A stretch of 64,000 nt of DNA from Ostrinia nubilalis (taxonomy: Eukaryota > Arthropoda > Insecta > Lepidoptera > Crambidae): contig NC_087096.1 of NCBI RefSeq assembly GCF_963855985.1, forward strand, positions 2,542,001-2,606,000, read 5' to 3'. Shown here in pieces: positions 51,401 to 60,400 of this stretch; the first letter of the stretch is position 1; every line of letters begins with the position of its first letter. The notes under the pieces are model-generated. The model was given only the letters and a program-made list of their open reading frames with translations. It did not search any database and was not told the origin of the DNA. A program made the position numbers and the translations under genes.

Positions 51401-54400
51401 ACTAGACAGTCTTTCTCTCTCTCTCATACTATTACTCACCTATCTTTCTCTGTCTATCTCTCTCTTTCATTTTCTCTCTTACCTGTCATTTCTTCATCAT
51501 GACGAGCGCGTGGCAGGCGTGGTGCGGCCCGCCCGTGGTTCGCTGCAGCCACACCAAAGAAGCGAGACGAGCTTACTGCCATGCCCTCGCTCGACAACTT
51601 CTCACAGTATTTCTCTTACTCAGTCGCCCTCTCTCTCACCCCCTACTATTACTCTCCTTTTTCTGCCCTCACTAGACAACTTCTTTCTCTCTCTCTCATA
51701 CTATTACTCACCTTTCCTACTCTCTCTCTCTCTATCTCTCTTACACTTTCTCTTCTCTTACCTGTCCCTTCTTCATCATAACAAGCGCGTAGCAGGCGTG
51801 GTGCGGCCCGCCCGTGGTTCGCCAACCAACCAACAACCAAGTCACCTTCAGGCGAGAAGCGAGGCGACCTCAGGGTCATACCTTCACTAGACAGTCTTTC
51901 TCTCTCTCTCTCTCTCTCATACTATTACTCACCTATCTTTCTCTGTCTATCTCTCTCTTTCATTTTCTTTCTTACCTGTCCCTTCTTCATCATGACGAGC
52001 GCGTGGCAGGCGTGGTGCGGCCCGCCCGTGGTTCGCCAACCAACCAACAACCAAGTCACCTTCAGGCGAGAAGCGAGGCGACCTCAGGGTCATACCTTCA
52101 CTAGACAGTCTTTCTCTCTCTCTCTCTCTCTCATACTATTACTCACCTATCTTTCTCTGTCTATCTCTCTCTTTCATTTTCTCTCTTACCTGTCCTTTCT
52201 TCACCATGACAAGCGCGTGGCAGGCGTGGTGTGGCCCGCCCGTGGTTCGCCAACCAACCAACAACCAAGTAACCTTCAGGCGAGAAGCGAGGCGACCTCA
52301 GGGTCATACCAACACTAGACAGTCTTTCTCTCTCTCTCTCTCATACTATTACTCATCTATCTTTCTCTGTCTATCTCTCTCTTTCATTTTCTTTCTTACC
52401 TGTCCCTTCTTCATCATGACAAGCGCGTGGCACGCGTGGTGTGGCCCGCCCGTGGTTCTTTGCAACCACACCAGATCACCCTCGGGCGAGAAGCGAGGCG
52501 ACCTTACTGCCATGCCTTCGCTAGATAGTTTCTCTGAAACACAAGAAAAAATATTGTTTATTATTCTAGTGATATCATATTATTATGGCCCCGCATGAGG
52601 AGAGTATTACTACTGGCCTGAGAAAATCTCCAACGTCGAGCTATTGGAACGCTGCCACGAAATTCCGATAGACCAGCAGATCAAGCGCCGCAAGTGGAAC
52701 TGGATTGGCCACACTCTCCGAAGGGATCCCGATCACATCCCCAAGCAGGCTCTGGATTGGAACCCGCAAGGAAAACGCAAACGTGGTCGCCCCAAGCAAA
52801 CTTGGCGGCGCACTGTGGCAGACGAGGCGAAGAAGATCGGCAAGACTTGGAGCGAGATCAAACACATAGTCACATTTGTCGGCCGTTTGGTGTAGTGGTT
52901 CAGTACGGACTACTATGCCGAGAGGTCCCGGGTTCGATTCCCGGCCGGGCAGAAATTGAAATGATGAATTTTAATTTCTGTGACGGGTCTGGGTGTGACT
53001 ATGTATAATATTAATGTATTTAAAAAAAAGTATATAAGTAGTATATCCGTTAAGCTAGCACCCATAACACAAGCATTAAGTTGCTTACTTTGGGGCTAGC
53101 TGGCGCTGTGTGAAATTGTCCAAAGATTTATTTATTTATTTATTTATAGCTTGTGCCGGTATACATGGCACATAGCTCAAGACCGAACGCAATGGAGGAC
53201 TGTTGTGGACGCCCTCTGCTCCATCTAGGGGACATAGGACCATAAGTCAAGCATGAGGAGAGTCCCATATAACCCACTGGCCGACCTCTTGGATCAGTGG
53301 ATATGCGCAAAGCATTTTCCGATGTCAAAAAACGGTCTCATAGAAGGGACGTGGCGTGGGCACGTGTCGCGTATCTACATTACCTAAAAGAGTCTCATCT
53401 TTTTTGTGACGTCACGATTCCATGAAGTTGAAAAGCTTGTATATTTTGTGTTTGCATCCTATTTCGACACCTTGTTCCATACATCGACTAGGCTTTAACT
53501 GAACTGTTTATTTATTTATGGAATAATTGACTTTAAAAACCTATGCATGATGCAATACTGTTATACTCACTCATAGTCCCATCATTGGTGAGGCTGAAGA
53601 TGTAGCTAGGCCTGTTGGTGCAGAACTTGAGGCCCAGGCGCCGCGGCTCCGTCTCCCAGGCCACGCCCACCACGCTCTCGCCGTCCGGCGCGAAAACAAC
53701 CTGGATATTGAACCTTATTTAGTATTGAATTGAAATGAATTCACATTTCCACGTATTCCCACCGGGCACTGGCCGTCAAGTTCGAGTAAATACAAATGAG
53801 TAGGTCATCTTCATAGAAACGCCCGAGCGGGGTTTATATGTAAACGCGCCAATACGTATGCGGCGCGCACGCACACACTGACAAAATTTAGCGTTGATTA
53901 GCGGTGAGTTGTAGTGTCCGACCGAAACCGAATATTCGGTTTCGGTTTCGTTTTCGGTTGAGTTTCGGTAAAAACACGAGTTTCGGTTTAGTTTCGTTTT
54001 CGGCGGCAAACTTGCCGAAACTACGACCGAAACCGAATGTGCATTCGGGAGTTTCCGCGCTGTTATCGGTCATGTTCGGCGCGTTCAATGAGCGAATGAA
54101 TCCGATCAGAGCCAATGTCGTGATTTGCTCGCTTGTTTGTTTGCTTGTTAGTTTTGTTTTGTTGTGGTGGCGAGTTTTCGAGTGATTTATTTTGAATTTG
54201 GTAAGTTTTATCTCGTTTTAAGTCGTTATAACATAAGAGCGGGTAGTAAACATAAAAAAAAAATTCAATATGACTGATAAAAGTATAATCAAGTTTAATC
54301 TACCCTATAATTTTTTTTTTGGTTGGCAAATGCTATACGTAAACAAACATTAGTTAGGTAGTAGTAATGACTATAGTGCATTTCATGGTGATAATATTAT

Positions 54401-57400
54401 GGATTCAGAGTTTCAAAGTTCATTTTAGTATAATTATCACCAAGGTATCCAAGTGACAAGTACCTACAGTAGATACTAACTTACGTACTACCAAATTTGT
54501 TTTGAGAAATTATTAAGGTAAAAGACCCGACCATGGGACGGGTTATGTAGATGTCCTGAATATTGCGAATAATTAAAAAAAATCTAGACTATAAATCCTT
54601 CTTTTTCTTTTTTAATACATAATTTGATACCTTTTAGAGTAAAAAGGTGCTTTATAAGTTCAATTTTAATGCAATTTAAAGAGAAAACAATAAAGTAAAG
54701 GCAAACGGCTGGTTTGCCGTTTGGTGTAGTGGTTCAGAACGGACTACTACGCCGAGAGGTCCCGGGTTCGATTCCCGGCCGGACAGAAATTGAAATGATG
54801 AATTTAAATTTTCTGTGACGGGTCTGGGTGTTTTCTATGTATAATATGTATGTATTTACAAAAAAAAAGTATTTAAGTATGTTTATATCCGTTGTCTAGT
54901 ACCCATAGTACAAGCTTTGCTTAGTTTGGGGCTAGCGGCGCAGTGTAAAATGTCCAAGGATATTTATTTATTAAAGACTGACTGATTTATAATAACGTTT
55001 TCTTTATTTTTCCCTCAAATATGAGTCTTGTAAGGAAGTTTCGGTTTCGGTTTCGGCCGAAATAGACACCGTTGCCGAAATTCGTTTTCGGTTTCGGTTT
55101 CGGTCGTAAAACTAGTTTCGGTCGGACACTAGTGAGTTGCCCCGAATTTTATCAGTGTGTGCGTGCGCGCCGCATACGTATTGGCGCGCGATCACATACA
55201 AACCGCGCTCGGTGCGTTTCTATAAAGATGACCTACTCATTTGTATTTACTCTGCTATTGTGTTCCGGCAGTTAGAGGTAAGATAGCCAGTTCCTCCGTG
55301 GTTAAGGATTCCGGGTGAAGCTCGCTTCCACCTTCGGCCAGATCGTCTTACCATCAGAATCAGAATCATCATTTATTTGCTTTAAATGTGGTACAGAAGG
55401 TGGATACAGTTAATGGTTAGATCTCACAATTAGTCATTTCTGACATGCAAATATTAAATTAATTAATTATTAAACATTTCAATAAATTCCAATATTATCA
55501 ATGTAAGATGTCAATATTAATGTTAATAGTAGAGTCATCAGGTGAGATACAGGCCAAGAGCTTCCTCGTTGTGGATAAAAATAAAAAAAGACGCTTGTAA
55601 TTTTAAAGACGTAATATGAGACTCACCTGTCCCGGGCACCAGGTCTCCGGCAGGCCTCCGAGGACCGAGACCTTCTCGGTCTCCAGCTGACATACCACCA
55701 CCACGGATAAGTGCTTGCCCACTAGTTGCTCGCCCCAGTCTTGTCTGTACAGGAACTCTTCGCCCTGCAAGAATATCTTTGGTCACACAGCAATACTAAA
55801 GTACGGCCAACGAGAAGCGATACAAAAGGTCGATTCGACTTTGACAATCTATTCTGTCTCTTCCCATCTTGTGTATTTGTCGTAATGTCTCGTTCTCCCG
55901 CCATAATATGTCAAAGTCAAGCCCTTAGGCTGGGGTGCACCATCTTACTTTAACTTTGACAACGTCAAAAATCTGTCAAATTCCATACAAAAAGCACCGG
56001 TTATCGTCATAGTTACCGTTAAAGATAGATGGTGCAACCCACCCTTACTATTCCAAATGACCATGCCATTGGGTTTGTTTACATTTGGTATCGCTTCTCG
56101 TTGGCCGTTCTTTATGTCCAAACTAAGCAAATACAGGTAACAGTAGGGGTTGCAAGTCCCGGTACTAAGGAGTGTTACTGAATTACCGGTACCAGGTCTA
56201 AGCCAGTACCGGGAAAACCGGGAAATTCGGGAATTTCGGTACCCACGTGAATGGTTAGTAAAACAAATTATCTAATTTGTACGTAATTTTAATAAAATTA
56301 ACTTTTTCTGTTCAGTTCAATTGGTCTGTTACCTTAATAATAAACCAGTCAAAACAGTTACACAACATGACAAAACTATTATTATTATTGGTTTTGGGCC
56401 TTCATTTGCGCCAGCTCGACCAGGTTTGATCTATTGTGGCAGCCCTTGTCTTTAGAGTTCACTGCTTAGTCCCGTTGATTCTATAAATTTCCAGATTCTT
56501 TGGAGCGTGATATCTGCTATCTCATCCGGGTGCATGATGTGTCGCCCGAGATGGATACTTCTTTTGCTCATAAGCGGGCCGCATGAGCAAAGAACATGCA
56601 TGGCCGTTTCTTCTTCTGTATGGCAGAATCTGCACAGAGTTTCCTCGGTCATGTTCATGTTTGATTTGTGTTTGTTTAGTTTGCAGTGGCCGGTTAGTAT
56701 TCTAGTCACTGCACAGGCTTTGTATCTTTTGAACTTTAGCAGTTCCTTAGTTACTTTGTTGCTATATCCCTGAATGAGTGCTTTTGAGTGTTTTTGTCCC
56801 GATGTAGACTTCCACCACTCAATAGACTCTTGTTTGCAGAGGGCGGTTAGTAGCGTGGTGGCTCGTTGTTTGGTGATGCCACAGAACGGTTCTACGCCGA
56901 TTTGAGGGTTATCGGCTCCATCTCTGGCGAGTTCATCTGCTACTTCGTTTCCTTCTATATTCGAATGTCCTGGTACCCATGTAAGCGTTACTTTGTTGGT
57001 ATTTCCCAGTGCATTCAGTGTGTCGGTGCATGTTTGCACCAATTTTGACGTGTATTCGAAGGATTAAGGCCAGCAGTGCTGCTTGGCTGTCTGAGTTGAT
57101 GTAGATGTGTTGATCCCGGAGCCTCCTTTCCAAGTTTATCTCTGCACATTTGTTTATGGCAAAGACTTCGGCTTGGAAGATTGAGGCTTCAGTCCCCATG
57201 TTTAGGCTAACTTTAAGCTTAGGCCTCTCTCCGTAGATCCCGCAACCTACATCATTTTCCTTTTTGGATCCGTCCGTGTACCGACTGAAGGACGTGACTA
57301 CCTTCCTTAAATGACATTTGGCCTTCTAGCCATTTGTCTCTAGGAGGTATGTTTACGGAATATAGTTTGGTGAAGTTACATTCCGTATGCATGTCGTCAC

Positions 57401-60400
57401 TGGGCATGCACAGAAGTTTGTTTTCAAGTACTGATTCCTTGAGTCTTATCAGATTTTGAGAAGCCCATCTGACTTTCGTGCGGGTGCAGATTCTATATGT
57501 GCTCTGCTTGGCTTCTTTTTGCACATGCATATGCAGTGGTATAAGATCAAGCAGAGCATTTAATGCAGCCCCTGGTGTCGTTGATAGTGCTCCGGTTGCT
57601 GTGATGCAGGCTAGCCGTTGTAGGCTGCTCAGTTTCTGTATTGTTGTCATTTGGTTGACCTTGCTGCACCAGACGGCAGAGGCATAGGTTATTATCGGTC
57701 TCACGACCGCTGTGTACAGCCATAGGGCGATTGCGGGTTTTAGTCCCCATCTTGAGTTCTTGACCCTGCCATTCGACAACAACTCCACAGAGTCATTTTG
57801 GCTTTTTGAATGATGTTGTTTAGGTGCGAATTCCAAATAAGCTTTTGGTCAAAAGTTACCCCTAGATACTTGGTTTCGCTTGAGAAAACTAGTGATAAAT
57901 GCCCATTAAAAATCATAACCGCCATATTAATAAAAAACAACAATCGTTTAATCAACCTAATAATTTAGTTAAAATATGTTTTCTCACTTTCTATCAATGT
58001 CATATACTGGCAGCGACAAGAGTTAGGGACAAAACATAAATTAACTAAATTAGGTTTATAAAAAAACACGCTAGTATAAGAAATAATAAGTAGTACCTAA
58101 GTACAATCAGATAAAACAATCAGTCTTAAAAGGATAGTAATGAATTAGGAACTTTATGAATATTTTTTTCATTTGTTGATAGTGTGTACGTAAAAAGATG
58201 ATGGCATCTAGTCAAAAAATTGTTTTAAAAAAATAAATTATTGAAGTCCCGAAAGTACTGAAAGTCTCGGGAATTGCATCGTCAGTACCGGAACTAGACA
58301 AAGGATTAGATTATCGGGAATTCCCGGGAAAAGTGAGTACCGGGATTTCCCGGGAGCAAACCCTAGGTAACAGCACATCAGACTATGGCATTAACAAAGT
58401 TGACGCTTGAACACCTTAAGCTGGGTCTGCAGCGCATGTATTGCGCTACACAATCAACAAAAACATGTCAACATTTAACAAAATTACCTACAAAAAATGA
58501 TGAATGTTGTTGACGCGCTGGAGACCCGGCTTATATTTCTCCGCAGCGACTAGACCCAACCGTCATTTATTTCTTTTCAAATAATAGACAAGACATAAGA
58601 AAAAAATGTAGGCGGGACTGAGTATGGTCATTTCGTGCATAATTATGTAAAAGTGAACGACCATTAGGGTACCGTGTACAGAGTTGTACATTGGTAGGAT
58701 TTTGATATTATATTACGCATACATTAAGGAATAATATACATTAAAAATGAGAATTGATTATGCGTCAACTTTGTTCATAGTACATTTTTACAAAATCGCC
58801 TCTATACTTGATACAAAAAGGCCTCTGTTTAGTTTGATGTGCCATTGTCTGTTCTATGGGTACCAGATAAGATAATATAACAAACTTTAAACAATTTTTT
58901 CTTTCATATACATACAGCAAGTATGTAAAATATTGTAAAGTAACACAATGACCACAAAGATATCGTTGTAGCATGTGCTATCTTTATAGACATTGCGGTC
59001 TAATTTGGCTTTCGCGTTTCGCATAAACTTATTTATAGAATAGATAGAATACAATTACTTAATTCAGCACATAACATTTAGGTGCATACATTGTATATTT
59101 TACTTTATTGAGGCATGCTGAAAAGGCGCCCGCTCAGTAAAAATCGTGACATGACAAGTCGTCAAGTCACGAAGCTGGTTTTCAGCGGGTACCGACGCAC
59201 GACGGGGGGGATTACGCGCCCTTTTGACAGTGACGGCACAAAATACAGTGTGAGTCACGTTAAAGTGTACATATGAAAATAGAATAAACTAGACCTATTT
59301 TTATCGACAAAAAAGAGGTCAAAAAATTTTTGAGATTTTTTTTAAATTTTTTATAGTATTTTTTTTTCTTCCAATTACTTATTGTAAAGAAAACGTAATA
59401 ACTTTTAAACTAAGCGGTATATCCTGATAAAATAAAAACAGTAATAATGCTAAATAACAGGCAATACTAAAAAAATACATAAAATACACAAAAAATGCCA
59501 ACAAATAATAAAAAATTATACTTTTTGAAAAAATCTGCTTTTAAATTCGTGTTTTTTTGGTTATTTGATAAATTTCTCCAAAAAATGCCCTTATAACAGG
59601 TGGTTTTTATTACTTTGTATTATTCTCTATTGTATTATCTTTGTAAAACCAAAAATCACATGTAAAAAAAATCTCAAAAATTTTTTGACCTCTTTTTTGT
59701 CGATAAAAATAGGTCTAGTTTCATCTATTTTCATATGTACACTTTAACGTGACTCACACTGTATAACAGAAGGTAAACTCCATACTAAGCGCGCTTGAGT
59801 TACGCACACAGACACCGCTCACGTACGCGTTATCTGGGACTGTCTCGGATGAAAGCGAGCGCGACTGACGTTCGCTTGAGTCATTGTTCTATTACAAATA
59901 AATAACGTAAAACACAACAGGACAACCCTAGCGCGATGGCCAAGCGTAGGTATGCAAAGCGAAGTACATAGGTATATGAGTTTACCTTCTGTTATATTTT
60001 GTGGTGACGGTTTATTGTTAATTCGTGTCTGTTCGTAGTATACCTACTTGGCAAAAAGGCGCGCAACAGAGGGCGCTGCAGTTGGTAAAAAAAAACACAC
60101 ACACACAGAGACTGGAAAACAAAAATAAAATCTGTAAATATATTATACAATACACCAACAACAAAATATATTATTAGGTACTGCAACACTCGACTGCTAT
60201 TTACATACCTTATTATTAGGCGCAGTCTCGCAGGTCCCGCCATTGCACTGTGGCCTCTCCTCGGGCTTCCTCTTGATGTACGGCTCTGGTTTAGGCAGTT
60301 TCTTCTCCGCCACGTACAAGACGGCCGACTCGTCGGGCGACCAGTCCAGTCCGCCGAATTCAGCTATAATGTAAAAGGTTGGCATTACGTCTTATTGGGC

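Larger units (their letters stand above)
53783..55253. mobile_element. Three-level nested transposon cluster (outer MITE)
   Basis: The outer MITE has ends GAGTAAATACAAATGAGTAG and the complement and is the same family as 60801-61040. It is split at its centre by the hAT-like element 53912-55131, which itself contains the SINE 54716-54974. Confidence 0.85.

Noticed and set aside
50872..52598. Series of plus-strand open frames rich in SLSLSL
   Set aside because: They are translations of CT microsatellites and antisense exon 7 copies.
52881..52960. tRNA genes at this and similar B-box sites (12740, 47370, 54720, 61500)
   Set aside because: They share one non-tRNA body and AT-rich tail, and the stems do not close a full cloverleaf; they are SINE heads.
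53915..54060. Telomere-like TTTCGG repeats
   Set aside because: They are irregular and enclosed by the inverted ends and 8-bp duplication of an hAT-like element; insect telomeres use TTAGG.
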